This document shows positions 8,032 to 16,060 of a stretch of DNA of 64,000 nucleotides, piece after piece (position 1 is the stretch's first letter; each line of letters begins with the position of its first letter). This DNA is from Streptococcus toyakuensis. Its GTDB lineage: Bacteria > Bacillota > Bacilli > Lactobacillales > Streptococcaceae. The translations under genes were made by a program, and so were the position numbers. The stretch covers positions 629,001 to 693,000 of the forward strand of contig NZ_AP024523.1 in assembly GCF_024346585.1 (NCBI RefSeq). Direction: 5' to 3'. Below the pieces are notes generated by a model. The model searched no databases, was not told the origin of the DNA, and worked only from the letters and a program-made list of their open reading frames with translations.

Positions 8032-9348
8032 TTAAATCGCAAACAAGTCATTCAAGTTCTCAGCCAAGGTTGGGTGAGTGAAGATTTGTTTTGTAAAGTA
8101 AGTGTAAGGAATCTTGTTGTCCATAGCAACAGTAATGATGTTGATGATTTCTTGAGATCCTTCTGAGAAGATGCTTGCTCCAAGAATTTCTTTTGTTTCA
8201 GTATTAACCACAGCTTTGAAGGCTCCGCGAAGGTCTCCGTTCACGTGACCACGAGGCATGGCTGCAACAGGAATTTCCTTAACGGCGTATGGAAGTTTCA
8301 AATCAGCTGCTTGGCTTTCAGTCAAACCGACTTGTGAAAGGGCAGGTGTGATAAACATGGTGTTTGGTACATTGAGACGATCTTCAAGCGTGTAGCTGCC
8401 ATCTCCAGCAAGGTAGCTGTAAACAACACGGAAGTCATCAAGTGAAATGTAAGTAAATTGAAGGCCACCGTTGACATCTCCAACTGCAAAGACACCAGGA
8501 ACGTTTGTTTGACAATGTTTGTCTACTTTAATAGCACCACGTTCAGTTAGTTCAATATCTGTATTTTCAAGTTGAAGTGGTTCTACGTTTGGTTTACGTC
8601 CTGTTGCGTAGAGAAGGGCATCGAAACGGTAAGTTTCGTTTTCAGTCACAACGAGCACTTGGTCACCGTCGTTTTTGATTTCAGTAGTACGGATATTTTG
8701 AAGCAATTCAATACCGTCTTCTTCCATGTATTGTTTAGCAAGAGCTGCGATGGAAGGTTCTGCACGAGGAAGGAAAGTATCCAAGGCATCTAGGACTGTA
8801 ACCTTGCTTCCAAGTTTGTTGTATAGGCCGGCAAATTCAAGACCGATATTTCCACCACCAAGGACTCCAAGGTTTTCAGGTAATTTGTCCAAGTTTTGGA
8901 TACCTGTTGAGTCAAAGACGTTTTTGCTTGTAGCAAGTCCAGGGATTGGCAAGACGTTTGAAACAGCACCAGTGTTGATGACGATTGTTTCAGCAGTCAG
9001 TTCTTTCTTTTCATCACCAGCTTGGATTTCGATGACTTTATTTGAAAGGAAGTGAGCTTCCGCATCAAAGATATCGACGCCTGTACCAGCAACAGTCGCA
9101 TAGTTTTTACCGTTGAGGCGACTAGTGATAGTGTTTTTGGTAGCAATCACTTCTTCAAAAGACAAGTCTTTCTCAGCAGCAACCAGCAAAGTTTTAGTTG
9201 GGATACAACCGATGTTGATACAAGTTCCACCGTACATAGCTTTGCTACGTTCAACGAGGGCAACTTTTTTACCAGCTGAAGCCAATTTACCTGCTAGTGT
9301 TTTACCAGCTTTACCAAATCCGATAACGATTAAATCATAAGTTAACAT
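8032..9348 (-). CDS. har: FAD-dependent disulfide oxidoreductase, RclA/hypothiocyanous acid reductase type
   Basis: A 438-residue class I pyridine nucleotide-disulfide oxidoreductase. It has an N-terminal FAD Rossmann motif (IVIGFGKAGKTLA), a redox pair Cys43/Cys48 in GGTCINIGCIPTK, an NAD(P) Rossmann motif (GVLGGGNIGLEFAGLY, about 165-180), the second FAD motif VFAVGDVNGG, and the dimerisation domain ending FTHPTLAENL. It belongs to the RclA-like branch. The pneumococcal gene at this locus (next to murT and cshA) was reported as the hypothiocyanous acid reductase Har, which protects against the lactoperoxidase product HOSCN. The symbol is given from that synteny and similarity. A strong AGGAGGA site precedes the ATG. 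Confidence 0.85.
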   Translation of the reverse strand: MLTYDLIVIGFGKAGKTLAGKLASAGKKVALVERSKAMYGGTCINIGCIPTKTLLVAAEKDLSFEEVIATKNTITSRLNGKNYATVAGTGVDIFDAEAHFLSNKVIEIQAGDEKKELTAETIVINTGAVSNVLPIPGLATSKNVFDSTGIQNLDKLPENLGVLGGGNIGLEFAGLYNKLGSKVTVLDALDTFLPRAEPSIAALAKQYMEEDGIELLQNIRTTEIKNDGDQVLVVTENETYRFDALLYATGRKPNVEPLQLENTDIELTERGAIKVDKHCQTNVPGVFAVGDVNGGLQFTYISLDDFRVVYSYLAGDGSYTLEDRLNVPNTMFITPALSQVGLTESQAADLKLPYAVKEIPVAAMPRGHVNGDLRGAFKAVVNTETKEILGASIFSEGSQEIINIITVAMDNKIPYTYFTKQIFTHPTLAENLNDLFAI

Positions 9349-9677
9349 TTAGAGTTCCTCCTATTCGAATTTCATTCTAGCATAAGAAAAAAACTTTTGC
9401 ACAATTCTGCTACGCTTTAAAAAAGTTTATGAAATAGTGGAAATTTCATCCTTATTTTCTCTGAAAAATCGTTTACATGAGTTTATCGATAGATTGGGCT
9501 ATCTTTTGCTTCTCTCTTGTGTTATACTAGATAGGTTGCAAAGAAAACAGTACTTTTCTTTTGTGGAAAAGAAGCAACACGATTTTATATCCAGTATATG
9601 AAAATACGTCATAAAAAGAAAAGTATAAACTAAGCCCTATAGGGTGGCTTCGCACCACCTTTAGAAAGAAGAATATC
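9349..9677. promoter_or_regulatory. Divergent har/cshA promoter region with a structured cshA leader
   Basis: This gap holds two divergent promoters. For cshA an extended -10 TGTTATACT (-10 at 9523-9528) gives a leader of about 140 nt. The leader contains GTTGC...GCAAC enclosing complementary A/T-rich arms (about 9535-9585). Just before the ribosome site are two compact hairpins, CCTATAGG and GGTGG-loop-CCACC (about 9636-9660). For har, minus-strand TGCTAGAAT (about 9375-9383) is an extended -10. Confidence 0.55.
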
Positions 9678-11243
9678 GTGAAATTTAATGAATTAAACTT
9701 GTCTGCTGATTTGCTAGCAGAGATTGAAAAAGCTGGTTTTGTAGAAGCCAGTCCGATCCAAGAACAAACCATTCCCTTGGCCCTTGAAGGTAAGGACGTT
9801 ATCGGTCAAGCTCAGACTGGTACAGGAAAAACTGCAGCCTTTGGCTTGCCTACCCTTGAAAAAATTCGTACAGAAGAAGCGACCATCCAAGCTTTGGTTA
9901 TCGCTCCAACTCGTGAACTAGCTGTCCAAAGTCAAGAAGAACTCTTCCGCTTTGGTCGTAGTAAGGGAGTCAAAGTTCGCTCAGTATATGGCGGATCAAG
10001 CATTGAAAAACAAATTAAGGCTTTAAAATCTGGTGCCCATATCGTGGTGGGAACTCCAGGTCGTCTCTTGGACTTGATTAAACGCAAGGCTTTGAAATTA
10101 CAAGATATTGAAACTCTTATCCTTGACGAAGCGGATGAAATGCTCAACATGGGCTTCCTTGAAGATATCGAAGCTATCATTTCTCGTGTCCCTGAAAACC
10201 GTCAAACCTTACTTTTCTCAGCAACTATGCCAGATGCCATCAAACGTATTGGTGTTCAGTTTATGAAAGAACCTGAGCATGTGAAGATTGCTGCTAAGGA
10301 ATTGACAACAGAATTGGTTGACCAATACTATATCCGAGTTAAAGAGCAAGAAAAATTTGATACCATGACTCGTCTTATGGATGTGGAACAACCAGAACTT
10401 GCTATCGTATTTGGTCGTACCAAACGTCGTGTAGATGAATTGACTCGTGGTTTGAAAATCCGTGGCTTCCGTGCAGAAGGAATTCATGGAGACCTAGACC
10501 AAAACAAACGTCTTCGTGTCCTTCGTGACTTCAAAAACGGCAATCTAGATGTTTTGGTTGCAACAGACGTGGCAGCGCGTGGTTTGGATATTTCAGGTGT
10601 AACTCATGTCTATAATTACGATATTCCACAAGATCCTGAAAGTTATGTTCACCGTATCGGTCGTACAGGTCGTGCTGGTAAATCAGGTCAATCGATTACC
10701 TTTGTTGCTCCAAACGAAATGGGTTACCTTCAAATTATTGAAAACTTGACTAAGAAGCGCATGAAAGGTCTTAAACCTGCAAGTGCAGAAGAAGCCTTCC
10801 AAGCTAAGAAACAGGTTGCACTCAAGAAAATCGAACGTGATTTTGCAGATGAGACAATCCGTGGCAACTTTGAGAAATTTGGTAAGGATGCTCGCAAGTT
10901 GGCTGCTGAATTTACTCCAGAAGAATTGGCCATGTATATCTTGAGTCTGACTGTCCAAGATCCAGATAGCCTTCCTGAAGTGGAGATTGCGCGTGAAAAA
11001 CCACTGCCATTTAAACCATCAGGTAATGGCTTCGGTGGTAAAGGTAAGGGAGGTCGTCGTGGAGATGACCGTCGTGATCGCGAACGCCGTGGCAATGGTC
11101 GCCGTGATGATTTCAAAAACGGCAGTCGTGGAAATGATCGTTATGATAAGGAAAAACGTTATCGTAAGGATAATAAAAAACCACGCAATACTTCAAGTGA
11201 AAAGCAAACAGGCTTTGTTATTCGTAACAAGGGCGATAAATAA
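9678..11243 (+). CDS. cshA: DEAD-box RNA helicase CshA
   Basis: A 521-residue ATP-dependent RNA helicase, expected to act in mRNA decay and ribosome assembly, especially in the cold. Motifs in order: Q motif (SPIQEQTIP), Walker A AQTGTGKT (45-52), PTREL, DEAD (150-153), SAT (LFSATMP), then HRIGRTGRAG in the second RecA domain. The C-terminal tail is rich in Arg/Gly/Asp (about 455-521), typical of RNA-binding CshA tails. The start is GTG at 9678 behind AGAAAGAAG. The stop codon abuts a terminator whose loop is interrupted by IS copy 2. Confidence 0.95.
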   Translation: MKFNELNLSADLLAEIEKAGFVEASPIQEQTIPLALEGKDVIGQAQTGTGKTAAFGLPTLEKIRTEEATIQALVIAPTRELAVQSQEELFRFGRSKGVKVRSVYGGSSIEKQIKALKSGAHIVVGTPGRLLDLIKRKALKLQDIETLILDEADEMLNMGFLEDIEAIISRVPENRQTLLFSATMPDAIKRIGVQFMKEPEHVKIAAKELTTELVDQYYIRVKEQEKFDTMTRLMDVEQPELAIVFGRTKRRVDELTRGLKIRGFRAEGIHGDLDQNKRLRVLRDFKNGNLDVLVATDVAARGLDISGVTHVYNYDIPQDPESYVHRIGRTGRAGKSGQSITFVAPNEMGYLQIIENLTKKRMKGLKPASAEEAFQAKKQVALKKIERDFADETIRGNFEKFGKDARKLAAEFTPEELAMYILSLTVQDPDSLPEVEIAREKPLPFKPSGNGFGGKGKGGRRGDDRRDRERRGNGRRDDFKNGSRGNDRYDKEKRYRKDNKKPRNTSSEKQTGFVIRNKGDK

Positions 11244-11244
11244 G

Positions 11245-11260
11245 AAAAAGCGGTTCAAAA
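11245..11260 (+). terminator. cshA terminator, split in its loop by IS copy 2
   Basis: The 5' arm AAAAAGCGGTTC (11245-11256) pairs over 12 bp (one G-T) with GAATCGCTTTTT at 12701-12712. The original loop was about 5 nt of A/T. The IS entered the loop with an AAA duplication (11258-11260 and 12697-12699). As it stands the two arms are 1.4 kb apart and cannot act as a terminator for cshA. Confidence 0.85.
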
Positions 11261-11291
11261 TGTACTGACCCCAAAAAGTTAGACAATTAAT

Positions 11292-12163
11292 TTATCCAAA
11301 GGATTTAGTTCTGTATTGCACAGGGCTAAGTCCTTTTAGTTTTACCTTAATTCGTTTATTGTTGTAGTAATCAATATAGTCTACAATGGCTTGTTCCAAT
11401 TGCTTAAGCGACTGAAATGACTTCTCATAACCATAAAACATCTCCGATTTCAGAATGCCAAAGAAAGATTCCATCATGCCGTTGTCTGGGCTGTTACCTT
11501 TACGTGACATGGATGCTTGAATTCCCTTACCCTCTAGAAACTGATGATAAGAATCGTGTTGATATTGCCAGCCTTGGTCACTATGGAGAATCGTATTCTC
11601 GTAGCGCTTCTCTGTGAATGCTTGTTCCAACATTGTTTTTACTTGTTCTAAGTTGGGTGAAGTTGAAAGATTATAGGCGATAATTTCGCTATTAAAGCCA
11701 TCTAAAACTGGTGATAAGTAAAGCTTTTGAGCGCTTGCTGGAATGGCAAATTCTGTCACGTCCGTATAACACTTTTCCATTGGTTTAGCTGCTTCAAATT
11801 GGCGTTGAATAAGGTTGTCTGCTTTCTTGCCAACATCTCCTTTATGAGAAGAATACTTGCGTTTCTTGCGGATTCTAGCTTGTAAATTGAGCACTTTCAT
11901 CAAGCGTTGAACTCTTTTATGATTGACCACATAACCACGATTTCTTAATTCTAAATGGATTCGACGATATCCGTAATTTCCTTTTTGTTCGGTAAAAATA
12001 GCTTGAATTTCAGCTTTAAGCTTTTGATCCTTATCTGGTTTGTCTAGCTGTTTCAAATGATAGTAGTAGGTCGAACGAGCGAGTTTAATGGTTTTTAGAA
12101 GAATATCTAACGAAAAATCAGTGATTAATTCTTGAACAATTTCTGTCTTTCTTCTTTCTCTTT
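11292..12163 (-). CDS. IS3-family transposase OrfB (DDE core), copy 2, entered by -1 frameshift
   Basis: Catalytic half of the transposase. The first start-like codon in this frame is TTG at 12056, but the frame is open upstream through STYYYH and [15 protein letters not shown] as far as orfA. Translation as an OrfAB fusion is therefore likely, from slippage on the A-rich stretch near 12160-12166 (codons GAA AAA GAG). A GGAGG just upstream of that stretch could act as stimulator. The DDE core is complete ([34 protein letters not shown]). The N-terminal part differs from copy 1, while roughly the last 110 residues are nearly identical. Confidence 0.88.
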
Positions 12164-12640
12164 TTCCTCCTTCAAGCGGAGTTCTCTCAACTTTTTTAGG
12201 ACAGCATTCTCCGCTCTCAGATACTCGTTTTCTGCTTGAAGTCGTTCTAACTCTGTCATCTCTTCGGGTTTCTTCTTTGGTTTACGTCCCATTTTAGATG
12301 GTCTCCCTTTTGTTTTCTCAACAATAGTATACCCGTTTTTCTTGTATTGTGCCATCCAATTTGGAAGCATACCACGATTTGGGAGAGCATATTCGAGAGA
12401 AACTCTATCTTGAGACCAGTTTTCATGTAGAACTTTATCAATCATTTCTTGTTTTAATTCAGGAGAATAGTAACGATTTTTTTCTTTTTTGACGAACTCT
12501 ATTCCGTAACGATCAATCAATTTAATCATGTACCTAATATTAGAATTGTTTATCCCAAATTTATTTGAAAGCTTCTCCAAGCTATAGCCTTGTTTTCTAA
12601 GTTCATAGATCTGAACTTTATCATCATAAGTTAATTTCAT
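12125..12640 (-). CDS. IS3-family transposase OrfA, copy 2
   Basis: A 171-residue helix-turn-helix subunit. The start is the ATG of MKLTYDDK at 12640, matching copy 1. An upstream in-frame ATG at 12697 lies in the terminal repeat at the element edge and is unlikely. Residues 1-52 match copy 1 exactly, after which identity drops. The C-terminal coiled coil ([20 protein letters not shown]) ends in a Lys/Glu-rich tail where the -1 shift to orfB would occur. Confidence 0.9.
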   Translation of the reverse strand: MKLTYDDKVQIYELRKQGYSLEKLSNKFGINNSNIRYMIKLIDRYGIEFVKKEKNRYYSPELKQEMIDKVLHENWSQDRVSLEYALPNRGMLPNWMAQYKKNGYTIVEKTKGRPSKMGRKPKKKPEEMTELERLQAENEYLRAENAVLKKLRELRLKEEKEKEERQKLFKN

Positions 12641-12643
12641 AAT

Positions 12644-12689
12644 AAAAACACCCCAAAAGTTAGATTTTTTCTGTCTAACTTTTGGGGTG
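12644..12689 (-). terminator. IS-borne terminator hairpin, copy 2
   Basis: The same perfect 16-bp stem as in copy 1 (12649-12664 with 12674-12689), read on the minus strand and followed by TTTTT just before the orfA ATG. Confidence 0.85.
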
Positions 12690-12843
12690 CAGTTCAAAAT
12701 GAATCGCTTTTTTTATATAAGGAGACCAAGGGTGAAAGAAGATGGTGATAGCAAAGGATAGGTGAAATGGAAAGGTATTATCAATCCACCTTCTTATAAT
12801 GATATGATATCAAATATAAATTAGGTTGTCAATAAGAAAACAT

Positions 12844-12934
12844 AATTTTCTAAAATATTTCAGCTAGTCTAAATTGCAATTAAATAAGCAATTTTCAGAT
12901 AATAATTGAAAATTCAAGCTGTTTATGTTATAAT
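12844..12934 (+). promoter_or_regulatory. codY promoter with two candidate CodY boxes
   Basis: TTGAAA (12906-12911), a 17-nt spacer and TATAAT (12929-12934) form the promoter. AATTTTCAGATAATA (12890-12904) matches the CodY box AATTTTCWGAAAATT at 13 of 15 positions and abuts the -35. A second, weaker match (12 of 15) lies at 12844-12858. Autoregulation by CodY is likely. The rest of the gap from 12713 shows nothing else I recognise. Confidence 0.65.
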
Positions 12935-12960
12935 GATAGCGATTATATTCGAGGTGAAAA

Positions 12961-13749
12961 ATGGCACATTTATTAGAAAAAACTAGAAAAATTACTTCTA
13001 TCCTGAAGCGCTCGGAGGAGCAGTTGCAGGAAGAACTTCCTTACAATGCGATTACCCGTCAATTGGCAGATATTATTGATTGTAACGCCTGCATCGTCAA
13101 TAGCAAGGGACGTCTCCTTGGCTATTTTATGCGTTATAAAACAAATACAGATCGCGTAGAGCAGTTCTTCCAAACTAAGATTTTCCCGGATGACTACATT
13201 CAAGGTGCGAACATGATTTACGATACAGAAGCAAATCTGACAGTTGATCATGATTTGAGTATTTTCCCTGTAGAGAGTCGTTCGGATTTTCCAGATGGCT
13301 TGACGACCATTGCACCGATTCATGTATCAGGGATTCGCCTTGGTTCTTTGATTATTTGGCGTAATGATAAGAAATTCGAAGATGAGGACTTGATTCTTGT
13401 TGAGATTGCTAGTACCGTTGTTGGGATTCAACTCCTCAACTTCCAGCGTGAAGAAGATGAGAAAAATATTCGTCGCCGTACTGCTGTTACCATGGCGGTT
13501 AATACCCTTTCTTACTCCGAACTTCGTGCTGTTTCAGCAATTTTAGGAGAATTAAATGGAAATGAAGGGCAGTTAACTGCGTCTGTAATTGCAGACCGTA
13601 TCGGAATTACCCGCTCTGTGATTGTCAATGCCCTTCGTAAACTTGAGTCCGCTGGGATTATTGAAAGTCGCTCGCTTGGAATGAAGGGAACCTATCTTAA
13701 GGTCTTGATTTCAGATATTTTTGAAGAAGTGAAGAAAAGAGATTACTAA
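12961..13749 (+). CDS. codY: Global nutrient-responsive repressor CodY
   Basis: A 262-residue regulator that senses branched-chain amino acids (and GTP in some genera) and controls amino acid uptake, carbon metabolism and competence-related genes. The N-terminal GAF ligand domain spans about residues 1-155. The C-terminal winged helix carries the recognition motif [32 protein letters not shown] (about residues 203-235; shown here only as the family landmark). A clear GAGGTG site precedes the ATG. pncA starts on the last base of the stop codon, so the two are co-translated. Confidence 0.96.
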   Translation: MAHLLEKTRKITSILKRSEEQLQEELPYNAITRQLADIIDCNACIVNSKGRLLGYFMRYKTNTDRVEQFFQTKIFPDDYIQGANMIYDTEANLTVDHDLSIFPVESRSDFPDGLTTIAPIHVSGIRLGSLIIWRNDKKFEDEDLILVEIASTVVGIQLLNFQREEDEKNIRRRTAVTMAVNTLSYSELRAVSAILGELNGNEGQLTASVIADRIGITRSVIVNALRKLESAGIIESRSLGMKGTYLKVLISDIFEEVKKRDY

Positions 13750-14324
13750 TGACTAAGGCTTTAATTTCGATTGATTATACAGAAGATTTTGTGGCTGATA
13801 GTGGAAAATTGACAGCAGGCGCTCCAGCTCAGGCAATTTCAGATGCCATCAGCAAGGTAACTCGATTGGCTTTTGAACGTGGAGTCTATATCTTCTTTAC
13901 CATCGATGCTCACGAAGAAAATGATTGTTTCCATCCAGAAAGTAAATTATTTCCTCCTCACAATTTGATTGGGACTAGTGGACGCAATTTATATGGAGAT
14001 TTGGGGACCTTTTATCAAGAGCATGGTTCAGACAGTCGAGTCTTTTGGATGGATAAACGCCATTACTCAGCATTTTCAGGGACTGATTTGGATATCCGTC
14101 TGAGAGAGCGTCGCGTTTCTACAGTTATCTTAACAGGTGTCTTAACGGATATCTGTGTCCTACATACAGCTATAGATGCTTATAATCTAGGATATGATAT
14201 CGAAATTGTTCAACCAGCCGTTGCTTCCATCTGGCCTGAAAATCATCAATTTGCTCTAGGTCATTTCAAAAATACACTTGGAGCTAAGTTAGTAGATGAA
14301 AAGTTAAATGAACTTTCTGAGTAA
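13749..14324 (+). CDS. pncA: Nicotinamidase / isochorismatase-family hydrolase PncA
   Basis: A 191-residue cysteine hydrolase that converts nicotinamide to nicotinic acid for NAD salvage. The catalytic triad is visible: Asp9 (SIDYTEDF), Lys103 (WMDKRHYS) and Cys136 (VLTDICVLHT). Metal-site residues occur in IDAHEEND and the following His-Pro-Glu. It overlaps codY by one base, so expression should follow CodY autoregulation. Confidence 0.92.
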   Translation: MTKALISIDYTEDFVADSGKLTAGAPAQAISDAISKVTRLAFERGVYIFFTIDAHEENDCFHPESKLFPPHNLIGTSGRNLYGDLGTFYQEHGSDSRVFWMDKRHYSAFSGTDLDIRLRERRVSTVILTGVLTDICVLHTAIDAYNLGYDIEIVQPAVASIWPENHQFALGHFKNTLGAKLVDEKLNELSE

Positions 14325-14360
14325 TTTGGTTGATGAAATGAAAAAATTTGAAAAAAAGTG

Positions 14361-14389
14361 TTGACAAGCATCCCAAAAGTTGATATACT
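14361..14389 (+). promoter_or_regulatory. tRNA-Leu promoter
   Basis: A consensus -35 TTGACA (14361-14366), a 17-nt spacer and -10 TATACT (14384-14389), placing the start a few bases before the tRNA. Confidence 0.85.
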
Positions 14390-14404
14390 AGTAAAGTAAT
14401 CGAC

Positions 14405-14490
14405 GCGGGGATGGCGGAATTGGCAGACGCGCAGGACTAAGGATCCTGTGACCGCTTTAGGTCGTGAGGGTTCAAGTCCCTCTCTCCGCA
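14405..14490 (+). tRNA. tRNA-Leu (anticodon AAG)
   Basis: An 86-nt class II tRNA with a long variable arm. The acceptor stem is closed by GCGGGGA and TCTCCGC, and the 3' A is encoded. The anticodon loop is CTAAGGA in a 5-bp stem, giving AAG at 14439-14441. The T-loop TTCAAGT is standard. A wobble A34 would normally be deaminated to inosine. Confidence 0.96.
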
Positions 14491-14496
14491 TAGGAT

Positions 14497-14530
14497 AAGA
14501 GTTAGCTTAGGCTAGCTCTTTTATTTTTAT
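14497..14530 (+). terminator. Terminator after tRNA-Leu
   Basis: AGAGTTAGC pairs with GCTAGCTCT (one G-T) around a short loop, followed by TTTTATTTTT. Confidence 0.8.
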
Positions 14531-14675
14531 CAGGGTTATAATATCTATGGTGAATGCCTCTCACTTTCAGATAAATCATATAGTTTGAAATTTCTCCTAA
14601 TTTTCTCTACTCTTTCTACTTTTTCCGAATAAATAGATAGAACCATAGAATCTAGTCAACCTAGATTTAAAACTG

Positions 14676-14684
14676 TGGTATAAT
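14676..14684 (+). promoter_or_regulatory. Extended -10 promoter of the Rpn-type gene
   Basis: TG-G-TATAAT with no good -35. The strong ribosome site AGGAGGAAAAGG directly precedes the ATG at 14700. The stretch 14531-14675 shows nothing else clear. Confidence 0.55.
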
Positions 14685-14699
14685 AAAAGGAGGAAAAGG

Positions 14700-15658
14700 A
14701 TGATTCTCAGACATCCGGGCATTAGCCCAACTAATGATTTGGTAGCTAAGAAAATCTTTAGCAATCCAGAAATCACTTGTCAATTTATCCGCGATATGTT
14801 GGATTTACCAGCCAAAAATGTGACCATTTTGGAGGGGAGTAACATTCATGTCTTGCCTTCCATGCCGTACTCAGCACAGGATTTCTATACCAGTATAGAC
14901 GTTTTGGCGGAGTTGGACAATGGGACCCAAGTTATCATTGAGATTCAGGTGCATCATCAGAATTTTTTCATTAATCGCCTGTGGGCTTACCTGTGCAGTC
15001 AGGTCAATCAAAACCTAGAAAAAATTCGCCAACGGGAAGGTGATACACACCAGAGTTACAAACACATCGCACCCGTTTATGCTATTGCAATTGTAGACAG
15101 CAATTATTTCTCAGATGACTTGGCTTTTCATAGTTTTAGTATGCGCGAGGACATGACAGGGGAGGTTTTAACAATTACAAACAATGGACAGGAACACCAT
15201 CTGGTTAAGATGGCGTTCTTGGAACTAAAAAATACAGAGAAACCAGCAAAGACGAGGTTCGCAAGCCGTGGTTGGAGTTTTTCGGCAACAAACCCTTTAC
15301 CCAGCAACCAGAGCGAGCCATCAGCCAAGCAGACCAACTGCTAGACTACAAAAGCTGGTCCGAGGAGGACAGGAAAATGTTTAGTCAACTACGTATGCGT
15401 GAAGAACAAGCCTTATTAGCCCAGGACTATGCCTTGGAACAAGCTGAAGAAAAAGGTTTACAGAGGGGTCGTGCAGAGGGTCTTGAACAAGGACTTGAAC
15501 AAGGACGAACTGAGGGTCTTGAACGTGGTCGAGCTGAGGGTATCGAAGAGGGATTAAAAGTAGGTTTACTAAATCTAGTCCGCAAAGGTCTTCTGACTTC
15601 CGAGGTTGCCAGCCAGCAATTGGGTATGACCGTCGCTGAGTTTGAGGAGCTTTTGTAA
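14700..15658 (+). pseudogene. Rpn-family recombination-promoting nuclease, frameshifted at an A6 tract
   Basis: Rpn proteins (PD-(D/E)XK nuclease family transposase-like) are DNA endonucleases that promote RecA-independent recombination. The N-terminal part is typical: NDLVAKKIFSNPEI, then the nuclease core TSIDVLAEL...VIIEIQVHHQ with the D-ExQ catalytic pattern. The frame leaves the family sequence at AAAAAA (15227-15232). One extra A gives ELKKYRETSKDE and joins the downstream frame, whose tail runs RKMFSQLRMREE and then Arg/Glu/Gly-rich repeats (RGRAEGLEQG). With the extra base the product would be 319 residues. As read, it is a 214-residue truncation. Slippage at the tract, decay or a sequencing error are all possible. 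Confidence 0.85.
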
Positions 15659-16060
15659 GTTAGGGAATATATTTAGATTTTCCCTCAAAATTCTATCAGA
15701 GTGGTCGGAAATTCACATCGTATTTCACGATTTTCAGCAGAATGGATTTGCTGATTTTATATAGAAAAAATGGCAGATTTTGTCTTTCTATAGATAGAAT
15801 CTGTCTTTTTATTTATATTAAATTTAAAATATTATCCATAATAAAGCTGATATATAAGGGTGTGCATGTATATATATATATAATTACAGAAAAATGCTGT
15901 CATATCGGTATTTTTGCTGCATTTGTAATCTTATCTTCATCTAGGTTTATACTTGATTTCTTTCTGGAAAAGTATTACTATAGGGTTGATATATTATGTA
16001 TTTCAGGTTTTTGTGTACTCTTTTGAGGAAAATTGGTCTGTGATACAATGAAAGGATGAC
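15659..16060 (+). promoter_or_regulatory. Gap with two terminator-like hairpins and the promoter of the surface protein
   Basis: TCAGCA (15734-15739) pairs with TGCTGA (15749-15754) before a T-rich run, and CAGATT pairs with AATCTG (about 15774-15802) before TCTTTTTATT; either could end the Rpn transcript. An AT-rich stretch with a TA repeat (about 15870-15882) follows. The promoter of the next gene is probably the extended -10 TG-A-TACAAT (16041-16049), with ribosome site AAAGGA at 16051-16056. The small open frame at 15742-16026 has no family features and is not called. Confidence 0.5.

Larger units (their letters stand above)
11261..12696 (-). mobile_element. IS3-family (IS150 group, IS861-like) insertion sequence, copy 2
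   Basis: A 1436-bp element, the same family as copy 1 but inverted and diverged. Ends match those of copy 1 (TGTACTGACCCC at 11261, and the left end read inward from 12696). The target duplication is AAA. It carries orfA and orfB in -1 relation. Extreme ends, orfA 5' half and orfB 3' half match copy 1 closely, and the middle differs. Confidence 0.92.

Noticed and set aside
3121..12696. The two inverted IS copies as ends of a composite transposon carrying pepQ to cshA
   Set aside because: Each copy has its own different 3-bp target duplication (TAC, AAA), each interrupts its own terminator, and the genes between are in conserved pneumococcal order, so two independent insertions explain it.
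15742..16026. 94-codon frame before the YSIRK surface gene
   Set aside because: AT-rich, no ribosome site, contains terminator-like hairpins and a TA repeat, no family resemblance.
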